64,000 bases of DNA from the NCBI GenBank assembly GCA_037127315.1, contig JBBBDQ010000350.1, positions 5,760,001 through 5,824,000 on the forward strand. The letters run 5' to 3'. The stretch is from Ascarosepion bandense (lineage: Eukaryota > Mollusca > Cephalopoda > Sepiida > Sepiidae). The position numbers were made by a program, and so were the translations under genes. Below the pieces are notes generated by a model, which saw only the letters and a program-made list of their open reading frames with translations, did not search any database and was not told the DNA's origin. Of this stretch, positions 10,991-23,100 are shown piece by piece (position 1 is the stretch's first letter; each line of letters starts with the position of its first letter).

Positions 10991-11079
10991 AACTTGCATC
11001 CTCTCTTTCATGTTCCTTTCTCCGTCCACTCCACTCTCATCAGTATTCTCATCCTTCTCTTACCCACTTCCTGAAAACC

Positions 11080-11390
11080 CCCTATAACCTATTACAAATT
11101 CTGCGTTGGATTTTGTCAAGAACCCCTAGGTGGATAGCAGGAGCACCCGACCAGATATAGCAGCAGTATTCAATGCACGGGCGAATGGTAGATTTGTATA
11201 TGTGCAGGATTGTGTCAGACGGGAAAAACTTCCTGGCCTTGCACAGAGAATTGACCTTCTTAGCAGCGGATTTAGCTATGGAATTTTACTTAGTTGTCCC
11301 CAAAACAATTGTACACCGGTGTATGTTCATCGAACATTCCGGACGCTTAGAACAAACAGTGCTCGGATTTGCTCACGATATAATCTGAGC
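11080..11390 (-). pseudogene. CR1/Jockey-like LINE, post-polymerase fragment
   Basis: Minus strand reads AKSAAKKVNSLCKARKFFPS, then IRPCIEYCCYIWSGAPAIHL and GVLDKIQRRICNRL. This 'EYCxHIWxGAP...LDKIQRR' pattern is the region just upstream of the segment found at 4653 and is shared with 36430 and 43690. It is truncated at both ends and has no in-frame polymerase. Confidence 0.8.
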
Positions 11391-11579
11391 TAATAATCAA
11401 CTATTCCTGTTAAAGGATTCTTCAAGTGGTTAAACCAAAATGATTTCTTAAATAGACTCTAATTTGGCTAGCTTCTCCTAGCACAATATTGATCTCATCT
11501 CGCGTAGCAGTGGGACGTGTGTTCAAGTTTTTTGTCTCTGCTATATCGTTTTGACCTATTGTGAAAATATAATTATTAC

Positions 11580-12440
11580 CTTGAATTTTATTAATATTTT
11601 GGCAATACTCTTTTTCTATGTGACGTGTCACTTCAAGGCGTTGACAATCATGGATCTCCACTGTTTCTTGTCCTTTGTAGCTTTTTATAATCTCTCTTAA
11701 AACTTTTTTCACCATCTATTTACCAATCTCGCTGGGTAGGTAGGTGTTGTTTTCTGTTCCTCCTGCCTTCAATCTGTCCTGTGAGTATCAAATTACCCAA
11801 GCCCTCTTTCCTTATTATGTTCCCTAGAAATGTTCACCTGATTCTTTCTGATGATAAGTATAAGCGCCCTATTTGTTTCCATTTTATCTAAAACTTTGTC
11901 GTGGCTTAAATTTTCGGTCCGTGGTTTTCTCAAAATCCTTCTGTAGAGTCACATTTTTGTGGCTTCAAGTCTATTCTTCATATTTGTTCAGCATTCTTTG
12001 CCATATAATTGGATGGATATTACACAACGGTTCAGTATTATTCTCTTTGTTTCTAATGAAATTTTCATATTTATTAATATTTTGCTTAATTTTTAGAAGG
12101 TATCTTTCGCTATTTCAATGAACCTTCGGATTTCCGTGTCACAATTTCCACCCCTGTTAAAATTCTTCCCAAATATTTAAATTATTGTATTTGTTTGATT
12201 TTATTATCTCTAATTTGTAATTTGCATGTTAGGCTGTTCCTTTTGTTCACAACCATGGATTCTGTCTTCTTGCAACCGATGATTAGTCCTTCTTCTCGCT
12301 TTCTTTTAATACCTTCTGTAGGCGTAATTGTAGTTTCTTTTATCATATTTAGATATTTGCAGACCGTATCTTCGTAGAATACAAAGCCAAATGGAAAAAT
12401 AATGATAGACAATTTAATAAAGTACAATGAGGTTGTCTGC
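11580..12440 (-). pseudogene. Old, diverged RTE-like LINE copy
   Basis: Minus strand encodes GCKKTESMVVNKRNSLTCKL and IRDNKIKQIQ, the segment just after the YADD box in the 39.6 kb copy, and further on KATKDKKQWRSMIVNALK, the C-terminus. The homologous nucleotide order is preserved over about 800 bp but with many frameshifts and AT-rich decay. This is the oldest RTE copy in the window and probably a separate subfamily. Confidence 0.75.
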
Positions 12441-12619
12441 TATAAAAATTATGCGTGCAAAATTGACCTTTGACACAGATATTGAAATGGTCGAAAAATG
12501 TTACGAGCCTCGTTACAAGTGTTAAAGACATGCATCTATGAAAGCAGTTGTGTGACTTGGACAAGATAGTTTGACTTGGATCAACCCTCATGCTGGCTTT
12601 GAATTCTATAGTTTTACTT

Positions 12620-12785
12620 CGCCTCGACTAGACTAGTGACCAGCTAAAGTCAAGATCTTGCACCTTGTCCTATTGTTTAATCCATAGTTTAAGGGAGATA
12701 GATTCATGCCTTTTCCAAGGAAATTAGTGCAAATTAAGGGGTAACAGAATCCAGCGGGAATTGAACTTGGTTGTCTGAATTAATT
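12620..12785 (-). mobile_element. Family A SINE fragment, diverged
   Basis: Minus-strand body recognised by TTGTTTAATCCATAGTTTAA, CCTTTTCCAAGG and CAGCGGGAATTGAA. Confidence 0.6.
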
Positions 12786-12904
12786 TTTGGTGCTAATTTT
12801 TTTGTTATATAATCAATGCCTCCAGCAAAATAAAAATAAAGATAAATAAATCACAAAATAAATGACTGACCTAAGAAAAAATGAAGATTTGTGAAATTTG
12901 TCTA

Positions 12905-13320
12905 TATTTCTAAGATGAGGTAGTATTTACAGTATTTACATTATTCGGACTATATATACTGGGGTATATCATCCTCATTCATTGCGTAAAGTATCGATTG
13001 GAAGTCATGAGTTATCTCCCTCTAACCCTGCAAGTTACTTGTTCACCACTTCTGTAGCCTGATATTGAACTCACAACTCTAAGAGTCACGTCAATAATTA
13101 ACCAACCTCTACAGACACTGGGCCATGTGTCTTTAAGGACTACTAACCGAGGCTTTACGCAAGGAATGAGGATGATATACCCCAGTGATTGTAATAAAAG
13201 GTTCGGTTCAAAATTCCTAGCACCTGAAGAAGGCCGGACCGTACAACGGCCGAAACGTCGTACAAATGACAACAAAGATGAGGACAATAGTCCGAATAAT
13301 GTAAATACAGAAGATTTGTG
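12905..13320. mobile_element. Composite: tRNA-SINE core between inverted Penelope-type repeats, copy 1
   Basis: The left arm (about 12930-12990) is the reverse complement of parts of the right arm (13155-13315); they share the GGGGTATATCATCCTCATTC block and CATTATTCGGACTAT. The middle (about 12990-13150) reads on the minus strand as a tRNA-like unit with TGGCCCAGTG and a degenerate box B, shared with 16640-16800. The right arm carries a hammerhead-like motif. Confidence 0.65.
13224..13256 (+). ncRNA. Hammerhead-ribozyme-like motif
   Basis: CTGAAGA, one extra base, GGCCG-loop-CGGCC, GAAACGTCG. The CGAAACGTCG block after the hairpin is typical of Penelope-type terminal repeats as I know them. 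Confidence 0.35.
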
Positions 13321-14684
13321 ATAGTTTAACAGTTTTACTTCTCTGTTTGGCGGGAAAGTCTAAATTGCCAACACAGCTCAAATTTCGCAGCCTCAAGAGA
13401 AACGCCGACAAAAGTACGTTCAAAACGATGGAAACATATGCAGCATCTGCAGATGTTTCCCAAGCGAGGTGGAGACAGGAAACTGGCGACAATATCGCGC
13501 CGTTCACAAAGGATGGAACTCAAAAGAAATGATCAAGGAAAGTCATTCTAGAAACAGAGATCTGTAGAGTAGGCGTCCTGCTGATATTTTCTAATCAAAA
13601 CTGAGTGTCATGCGTAGTCACAATATGGCAACAAAAAGAAACACGATAGAAAAGGTCAACGGAATTATCTTTTAAAACTATCGCTATGCTGCAAGAATTA
13701 TACAGATATTTTATAAGGTTAGATAAGTCTAGCATAAATTCAATAATATCGAAGCAACTAATGCAACACTCCAAACGGCTAATGTAGGTACTTCCACTTA
13801 GTTGCTGAAAAAACAGCATAGTATGAAGGAAAAAGGCTCCAAACTTAATAAAAATGAACTTTTTCCATCAAAATGTTTATACTATTATAAAGAAAGGTCA
13901 AAGTATGTTTTAATTATTTTTTAAATTTTTGGATTCTTTCTAACACCGACGAAATTTTTGCAAAAATTCTTGTTTTGATTTTCGTTAGCGGTTGACAAAA
14001 TTGTTACGAGATTTTATAATGCATAATGTAATATTATGTTACTCGTTTTTTTTTTTACGGTGAAAAACACATTAATTTGGAAATTCTTGCAAAAATCAAA
14101 TATTTGTCGGTTTTAATTAAACTTTCAATACTTATTTACAAAAGAATTAATTTATTTTGGAAATTATTATTAAAAATCTTAGTAAAAGTACTTTTTTAAC
14201 ATCTGTTACCCCACCTCCATGTAAATGAAATAAAATTTCAAGAAATAAAATTTTATATGTAAAATTAGTTTTATTAGTTAAACGCAGGACTAATTGGGGG
14301 ATGGAAACCATCTATTAATATTTTTTTTAAACATTTCGTCCTTTTTCCGAAAATCTGCTCCTAAGAGTAAAATAAAAAATGCAATAACATATGATATTAT
14401 TTAATTAGATAAGCTTTTAATTGCTTTAATAAACAATATATATTAAGGACATTATAGTCAGAAAAAATCTTTTTCAATGAATAATTAATTTTTAAAAGAA
14501 TCGTTTTCATTTTTCTTTTAATTATAATAATTTATAAAGTTTCAAAATTATTTTTAAAATACTTCAAAGATTTTGAGACGGAAAAGGTCAAAGATCACCG
14601 TTCCTTGATTTAAAAACAGTTTTATTCTAAATTTCATGCAATAAATAGGTAATTCTTGTAAAAATCAGATTACTTTTGAAATGT
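13321..14684. other. Unannotated, increasingly AT-rich
   Basis: No gene seen. The stretch 14050-14115 is recognisably the inverted relative of 57325-57390 (ATTAATTTGGAAATTCTTGC versus its diverged complement), so part of it is an old dispersed repeat. Confidence 0.5.
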
Positions 14685-15180
14685 AGGGAGCTGGTTAATG
14701 TTTCTTTTGTTCGGCCTTGTGTCTTTCTTAACCGAACTCCCTACTGCTTACAGGATTTATGTTGAGTTATAATCATCAGAAGGATTTTCATTAGAAGGTT
14801 AGTTGTCGGCAGGTTGGAATATGTAGAATTAGTGCAGAAGAGCGTAATAATAAAATATACATTTTGAATGCAAAATAGAAATTTATTAAAAGAAAGAATA
14901 ACAATAGTTATAGAAATTAATGCTCATTGAGAATGTTATGAGTAGAGTTCGTATTCAATGATAAGGTTGTTTGTAGCAGTAATTGTTGATATAGAAAAGG
15001 AGAAAGAGAGAGCTATAGAGAGAGGACAATGTCCGGGTCACTTGAAGTTGAGAGTTACATCTTTGATGTATGTCAGCAAAATGCCTCCTCTGAAATGACC
15101 GCTGTGACCGGTTAGAGACCATCCTTAAATATTCAATTCAATCGTGATGTAGCTCAAAGAACGATTTTTTTTCTTTAGCT
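14685..15180. mobile_element. Dispersed repeat, inverted partner of 54060-54600
   Basis: Shares TAGGGAGCTGGTTAA, GAACTCCCTAC, GTTGTCGGCAGGTTGGAATA and CATTTTGAATGC-AAAATAG blocks with 54060-54600 in reverse orientation. One end is an imperfect ~66-bp palindrome. It could be a terminal repeat of an LTR or DNA element; class unknown. Confidence 0.6.
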
Positions 15181-15767
15181 AAGGAAAAACCGTTTCTCTG
15201 ACGTATTTTGAATTTTGCGATTTGATGACTAATCAGGATCCAAAGTTCCGCTACAGGTCCTTAAAAGGAATTTGATATTTATTTTATTTTTGGTTTACCT
15301 TCAGAACTTCTGCGTGGAGCCCAGATGCGCAAAGACCAGTTTTGGTCATTTGCTTTCTGGATCTCTGAGGGCAAACATCCGGTCCCTCGATTGCTCGGTA
15401 TCACCACACTTTAACTTTAAATTTGCTAATTTTCTAAAAATAACGTGTCACATATATATATTTTATTTTTGCAAGATTTTTAAAACCGAGAATTAAATTT
15501 TGTTTAAAAATGTGTCGATCGGAAAATTAACCCAAAAAATGAAAAAAATAATTGAAAAAGTTTAAAATCCAATCAGTATAATTTCTGTTTGAAATGCACC
15601 AGATTATTTTGTTTACTGGAAAAAGTAAATTTAATCATTTACCTTTCAGTTAAAACTAAAATGAAAGCTTTAAGATTTTTTTTTATTTTCAAAAATTCAA
15701 TTTAAAATGCAGGTATCGAAAATGAGTGGAGTTACCTAGGCTAATAAACATAACTCGATTATAAGTC
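15181..15767. other. No recognised feature
   Basis: AT-rich; a 74-codon frame at 15272-15496 has no recognisable motif. Confidence 0.5.
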
Positions 15768-16022
15768 AGTCAGTTAAGTGCCATACGTGATTCACCATTG
15801 GGCGATCATGTCACGAAAGAGACATGACTGACTGGGCAGAAGATTATTCCGCAGTAGGTTGCCATTGCTTTCTGCGGTAGACTGGTTGCCGACCAAGGTT
15901 ATAGAACCCAATCTGTCCTGTTATTTTACCCATAACTGGAAGGAATAAACGGATTAATACCTTTCCCAAGGGTATTTGCGCGTAAGTGAATGCAATGAAT
16001 TCAACTGGAATTCGAACTCGGC
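15768..16022 (-). mobile_element. Family A SINE, 5'-truncated
   Basis: Starts (3' end) with the hairpin region GATCATGTCACGAAAGAGAC and runs to the box B region (ATTCGAACTCGGCTCCC on the plus strand), missing the ~50-bp head. Confidence 0.85.
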
Positions 16023-16162
16023 TCCCTGATGAAAAGTAGAAAATCTAAATTCATGTTGAAACCTCAGTTCTCCTCGATACGTGGCCAGTACATAGCGTTA
16101 AACGGTGTGTATAGAATTCAACAAATATGGGCATGCAAAATACATTTACAATCCTCAATATG

Positions 16163-16475
16163 CATTCAGTAAGTCAGTTAAATGTTATACATGATGCACG
16201 CTTGGGCGATCATGTCTCTTTTGAGATATAACTAACTAGGCAGAAAATTTTCCCGCAGTAGGTTGCCATTACTTTTTGCAGCTGACTGGTTGTCAAGGCT
16301 GTAGAAAGCAATCTATCCGGCTATTTAATCCATAGCTTTAGGGAGAAGCAACGGATTCATATCTTTCACAAAGTTATTTGCGCGTATGTCAATGCAAGGA
16401 ATTCAACTGGAATTCGCACACGGCTCTCCGATTTCTCGTTCCATGCCGATATCCACTGCACCACAACGTACATCC
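16163..16475 (-). mobile_element. Family A SINE, full length, diverged
   Basis: Complete from the CAGTAAGTCAGTTAA-like 3' hairpin to the head (GATATCCACTGCACCACAAC on the plus strand). More mutated than the 15.8 kb copy. Confidence 0.85.
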
Positions 16476-16477
16476 AT

Positions 16478-16996
16478 ATTATTATTTACATTGTTCGGAC
16501 TATTTTCCTCATCTTTATTGACATGCTTACGACGTTTTCGATCGTTGTACGCTCCAGCCTTCTTTATTTGCTAGGAATTTTGAACCGAACCCTATATTTC
16601 GATCACTTGGGTATATCATTCTCATTCTATGTGCGATGCCACTTCCAGATAGTATGTAGTTATCTCCCTTTAACTCAACTATCTAAGTTATTTTTTCACC
16701 ACTGCTGTAGCCTGATATAGAACTCACCACCCTTTGGTTCAAGTCACTGTATCTAACCAACGCCTATATCCACTGGGCCATGTATCTTTGAGAAGATAAC
16801 TATATGGCCGCACAAGGAATGAGAATGATATACCCAGAATGAGAATGATATACCCCGAATGAGAATGATATACCCCGGTAATTGAAATACAGGGTTCGGC
16901 TCGAAATTCCTAGCACCTGAAGAAGACCGGAGCGTACAACGACCGAAAACGTCGTAAACATGGCAATAAAGATGAGAACAACTGTCTGAACAAGGC
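16478..16996. mobile_element. Composite: tRNA-SINE core between inverted Penelope-type repeats, copy 2
   Basis: Left arm 16478-16640 and right arm 16820-16996 are inverted copies: CTCATCTTTATTGACATG, CGACGTTTTCGATCGTTGTA and ATATCATTCTCATTC in the left match the reverse complement of the right. The middle, 16640-16800, reads on the minus strand as a tRNA-like unit (TGGCCCAGTGGATATAGGCG) shared with copy 1. The right arm has three short tandem GAATGAGAATGATATACCC-like units. It ends about 110 bp before the satellite. Confidence 0.7.
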
Positions 16997-17104
16997 AAAT
17001 AATAATGTATCTTTTAATAACTTTAATTAATTCCAAACAATATAGCTTGCAAACAGAACAACACAAAATTACAATGAGAGCACCCAACAAATTTTCAACG
17101 ATAA

Positions 17105-20100
17105 AAAACATGCTGCGGCCCTCGACGAAATTACCCCCAAGCAATAAATCTACCTAAAACCACACGAAATATCATTGGCAACCATCAATCTGCAGAAAGA
17201 ATCAAACTGCAGCCCCGACAAATTACCCCCAAGCAATAAATCTACCGCACCTAAAACCACACGAAATATCATTGGCAACCATCAATCTGCAGAAAGAATC
17301 AAACTGCAGCCCCGACAAATTACCCCCAAGTAATAAATCTACCGCACCTAAAACCACACGAAATATCATTGGCAACCATCAATCTGCGAAAGAATCAAAC
17401 TGCAGCCCCGACAAATTACCCCCAAGTAGTAAATCTACCGCACCTAAAACCACACGAAATATCATTGGCAACCATCAATCTGCAGAAAGAATCGACTGCA
17501 GCCCCGACGATTACCCCAAGTAATAAACCTACCGCACCTAAAACCACGCGAGATATCATTGGCAACCATCAATCTGCCCAGAAAGAATCCAAACTGCAGC
17601 CCCGACAAATTACCCCAAGTAATAAATCTACCGCACCTAAAACCACACGAAATATCATTGACAACCATCAATCTGCAGAAAGAATCAAACTGCGGCCCAA
17701 ACAAATTACCCCAAGTAATAAATCTACCGCACCTAAAATACACGAAATATCATTGGCAACCATCAATCTGCAGAAAGAATCAAACTGCAGCCCAAACAAA
17801 TTACCCCCAAGCAATAAATCTGCCGCACCTAAAACCACACGAAATATCATTGGCAACCATCAATCTGCAGAAAGAATCAAACTGCAGCCCCGACAAATTA
17901 CCCCAAGTAATAAATCTACCGCACCTAAAACCACGCGAAATATCATTGGCAACCGTCAATCTGCAGAAAGAATCAAACTGCAGCCCCGACAAATTACCCC
18001 CAAGTAATAAATCTACCGCACCTAAAACCACGCGAAATATCATTGGCAACCATCAATCTGCAGAAAGAATCAAACTGCAGCCCCGACAAATTACCCCCAA
18101 GTAATAAATCTACCGCACCTAAAACCACGCGAAATATCATTGGCAACCATCAATCTGCAGAAAGAATCAAACTGTACCCCGACAAATTACCCCAAGTAAT
18201 AAATCTGCCGCACCTAAAACCACGCAAAATATCATTGGCAACCATCAATCTGCAGAAAGAATCAGAAACTGCAGCCCCGACAAATTACCCCCAATGTCAC
18301 AAATCTACCCGCACCTAAAACCACACAAGAAATATCATTGGCAACCATCAATCTGCAGAAAGAATCAAACTGCAGCCCAAACAAATACCCCCAAGTAATA
18401 AATCTACCGCACCTAAAACCACACGAAATATCATTGTAGCCATCAATCTGTGAGAAAGAATCAAACTGCAGCCCCGACAAATTACGCCCAAGTAATAAAT
18501 CTACCGCACCTAAAACCACACGAAATATCATTGGCAACCAACAATCTGCAGAAAGAATCAAACTGCAGCCCCGACAAATTACCCCCAAGTAATAAATCTA
18601 CCGCACCTAAAACCACGCGAAATATCATTGGCAACCATCAATCTGCAGAAAGAATCAAACTGCAGCCCCGACAAATTACCCCCAAGTAATAAATCTACCG
18701 CACCTAAAACCACACGAAATATCATTGGCAACCATCAATCTGCAGAAAGAATCAAACTGCAGCCCGACAAATTACCCCAGGTAATAAATCTACCACACCT
18801 AAAACCACGCGAAATATCATTGGCAACCATCAATCTGCAGAAAGAATCAAACTGCAGCCCCACGACAAATTACCCCCAAGTAATAAATCTACCACACCTA
18901 AAACCACACGAAATATCATTGGCAACCATCAATCTGCAGAAAGAATCAAACTGCAGCCCCGACAAATTACCCCCAAGAAGTAACAAACCTACCGCACCTA
19001 AAACCACACGAAATATCATTGGCAACCATCAATCTGCGGAAAGAATCAAACTGCAAGCTGACAAATACCCCAAGTAATAAATCTACCGCACCTAAAACCA
19101 CGCGAAATATCATTGGCAACCATCAATCTGCAGAAAAAGTCAAACTGCCCAGCCCAAACAAGTCTACCCCAAGTAATAAATCTACCGCACCTAAAACCAC
19201 GCGAAATATCATTGGCAACCATCAATCTGCAGAAAGAATCAAACTTACTGGCCCAAAACAAGAAATTACCCAAGTAATAAATCTACCGCACCTAAAACCC
19301 ACGAAATATCATTGGCAACCATCAATCTGCAGAAAGAATCCAAACTGCAGCCCCGACAAATTACCCCAAGTAATAAATCTACCGCACCTAAAACCGCATA
19401 AAATATCATTGGCAACCATCAATCTGCAGAAAGAATCAAACTGCAGCCCCGACAAATTACCCCAAGTAATAAACCTACCGCACCTAAAACCACGCGAAAT
19501 ATCATTGGCAACCATCAATCTGCAAGAAAGAATCAAACTGCAGCCCCGACAAATTACCCCCAAGTAATAAATCTACCGCACCTAAAACCACACGAAATAT
19601 CATTGGCAACCATCAATCTGCAGAAAGAATCCGACTGCAGCCCCGACAAATTACCCCCAGTAATAAATCTACCGCACCTAAAACCACACGAAATATCATT
19701 GGCAACCATCAATCTGGGAAAGAATCAAACTGCAGCCCCACGACAAATTACGCCCAAGTAATAAATCTACCGCACCTAAAACCACACGAAATATCATTGG
19801 CAACCAACAATCTGCAGAAAAGGAATCAAACTGCAGCCCCGACAAATTACCCCCAAAGTAATAAATCTACCGCACCTAAAACCACGCGAAATATCATTGG
19901 CAACCATCAATCTAGAGAAGAATCAAACTGCAGCCCCGACAAATTACCCCCAAGTAATACATCTACCGCACCTAAAACCACACGAAATATCATTGGCAAC
20001 CATCAATCTGCAGAAAGAATCAAACTGCAGCCCCGACAAATACCCCAGGTAATAAATCTACCGCACCTAAAACCACGCGAAATATCATTGGCAACCATCA

Positions 20101-23100
20101 ATCTGCAGAAAGAATCAAACTGCAGCCCCGACAAATTACCCCCAAGTAATAAATCTACCACACCTAAAACCACACGAAATATCATTGGCAACCATCAATC
20201 TGCAGAAAGAATCAAACTGCAGCCCCGACAAATTACCCCCAAGTAATAAATCTACCGCACCTAAACCACACGAAATATCATTGGCAAAAACCATCAATCT
20301 GCAGAAAGAATCAAACTGCGAGCCCCGATGAAATTACCCCAAGTAATAAATCTACGCACCTAAAACCACGCGAAATATCATTGGCAACCATCAATCTGAA
20401 AGAATCAAACTGCAGCCCCATTGATACCTCCAGTAATAAATCTACCGCACCTAAAACCGCGAATATCATTGGCAACCATCAATCTGCAGAAAGAATCAAA
20501 CTGCCAGCCCCGACAAATTACCCCAAGTAATAAACCTACCGCACCTAAAACCACGCGAAATATCATTGGCAACCATCAATCTGCAGAAAGAATCAAACTG
20601 CAGCCCCGACAAATTACCCCCAAGTAGCGGCCTACCGCACTAAAACCACACGAAATATCATTGGCAACCATCAATCTGCGGAAAGAATCAAACTTTGCAG
20701 CCCCGACAAAATACCCCCAAGTAATAAATCTACCGCACTAAAACCACGCGAAATATCATTGGCAACCATCAATCTGCAGAAAGAATCAAACTGCAGCCCC
20801 GACAAACCACCCCAAGTAATAAATCTACCGCACCTAAAACCACGCGAAATATCATTGGCAACCATCAATCTGCAGAAAGAATCAAACTGCAGCCCCGACA
20901 AATTACCCCAAGTAATAAATCCACACCTAAAACCACGAAAATATCATTGGCAGCCATCAATCTGCGAAGAATCAAACTGCAGCCCGACAATTACCCCCAA
21001 AATGACAAAATCTACCGCACCTAAAATACGCGAAAATATCATTGGCAACCATCAATCTGCAGAAAGAATCAAACTGCAGCCCCGACAAATTACCCCCAAG
21101 TAATAAACCTACCGCACCTAAAACCACGCGAAATATCATTGGCAACCATCCAAATACTGCAGAAGAATCAAGCACAGCCCCGACAAATTACCCCAAAGTA
21201 ATAAACCTACCGCACCTAAACCACGAAATATCATTGGCAACCAACAATCTGCAGAAAGAATCAAACTGCAGCCCCGACAAATTACCCCCCAGAAGTAATA
21301 AATCTACCGCACCTAAAACCACACGAAATATCATTGGCAACCATCAATCTGCAGAAAGAATCAAACTGCAGCCCCGACAAATACCCCCCAAGTAATAAAT
21401 CTACCGCACCTAAAACCACACAAAAAATATCATTGGCAACCATCAATCTGCAGAAAGAATCAAACTGCAGCCCCATTAGAAGTACGCCCAAGTAATAAAT
21501 CTACCGCACCTAAAACCACACGAAATATCATTGGCAACCAACAATCTGCAGAAAGAATCAAACTGCATTACGACAAATTACCCCAAGTAATAAATCTACC
21601 GCACCTGAAACCACGCGAAATATCATTGGCAACCATCAATCTGCAGAAAGAATCCGACTGCAGCCCCGACAAATTACCCCAAGTAATAAATCTACCACGC
21701 ACAAAACCACGAAATGTCATTGGCAACCATCAATCTGCAGAAAGAATCAAACTGCAGCCCCGACAAATTACCCCCAGGTAATAAATCTGCACACCTAAAA
21801 CCACGCGAAATATCATTGGCAACCATCAATCTGCAGAAAGAATCAAACTGCAGCTGACAAATTACCCCAAGTAACTAAATCTACCCACACCTAAAACCAC
21901 ACGAAATATCATTGGCAACCATCCGACCACGGAAAGAATCAAACTGTGCAGCCCCGACAAATTACCCCAAGTAATAAATCTACCGCACCTAAAACCACAC
22001 GAAATATCATTGGCAACCATCAATCTGCAGAAAGAATCAAACTGCAGCCCCGACAAATTACCCCCAAGTAATAAATCTACGCACCTAAAACCAAAATATC
22101 ATTGGCAACCATCCGTCTGCAGAAAGAATCAAACTGCAAGCCCCGACAAATTACCTCCAAGTAATAAATCTACCGCACCTAAAACCACGCGAAATATCAT
22201 TGGCAACCATCAATCTGCAGAAAGAATCAAACTGCAGCCCCGACAAATTACCCCCAAGTAAACCTACCAACACCTAAAACCATGAAATATCATTGGCAAC
22301 CATCCAATCTACGAAAGAATCAAACTGCAGCCCCGACAAACCACCCCCAAGTAATAAACCTACCGCACCTAAAACCACGAAATATCATTGGCAACCATCA
22401 ATCTGCGGAAAGAATCAAACTGCAGCCCCGACAAAATACCCCAAGTAATAAATCTGCGCACCTAAAACCACGCGAAATATCATTGGCAACCATCAATCTG
22501 CAGAAAGAATCAAGCTGCAGCCCCGACAAATTACCCCCAAGTAATAAACTACCGCACCTAAAACCACGAAATATCATTGGCAACCATCAATCTGCAGAAA
22601 GAATCAAACTGCAGCCCCGACAAGTGCCCCAAGTAATAAACCTACCGCACCTAAAACAGAAATATCATTGGCAACCATCAATCTGCAGAAAGAATCAAAC
22701 TGCAGCCCCGACAAGTACCCCAAGTAATAAACCTGCACCACCTAAACCACGCGAAATATCATTGGCAACTATCAATCTGCAGAAAGAATCAAACTGCAGC
22801 CCCGACAAATTACCCCAAGTAATAAATCTACCGCACCTAAAAAAACCACGCGAAATATCATTGGCAACCATCAATCTTAAGAAAGAATCAAACTGCGGCC
22901 CATTAGATACCCCAAGTAATAAATACCGCACCTAAAACCACATGAAATATCATTGGCAACCATCAATCTGCAGAAAGAATCAAACTGCAGCCCAAATACT
23001 ACAAGTAATAAACCTACCGCACCTAAAACCACACGAAATATCATTGGCAACCATCCACATCTTGAAAGAATCAAACTGCAGCAGCCCCGACAAAATACCC

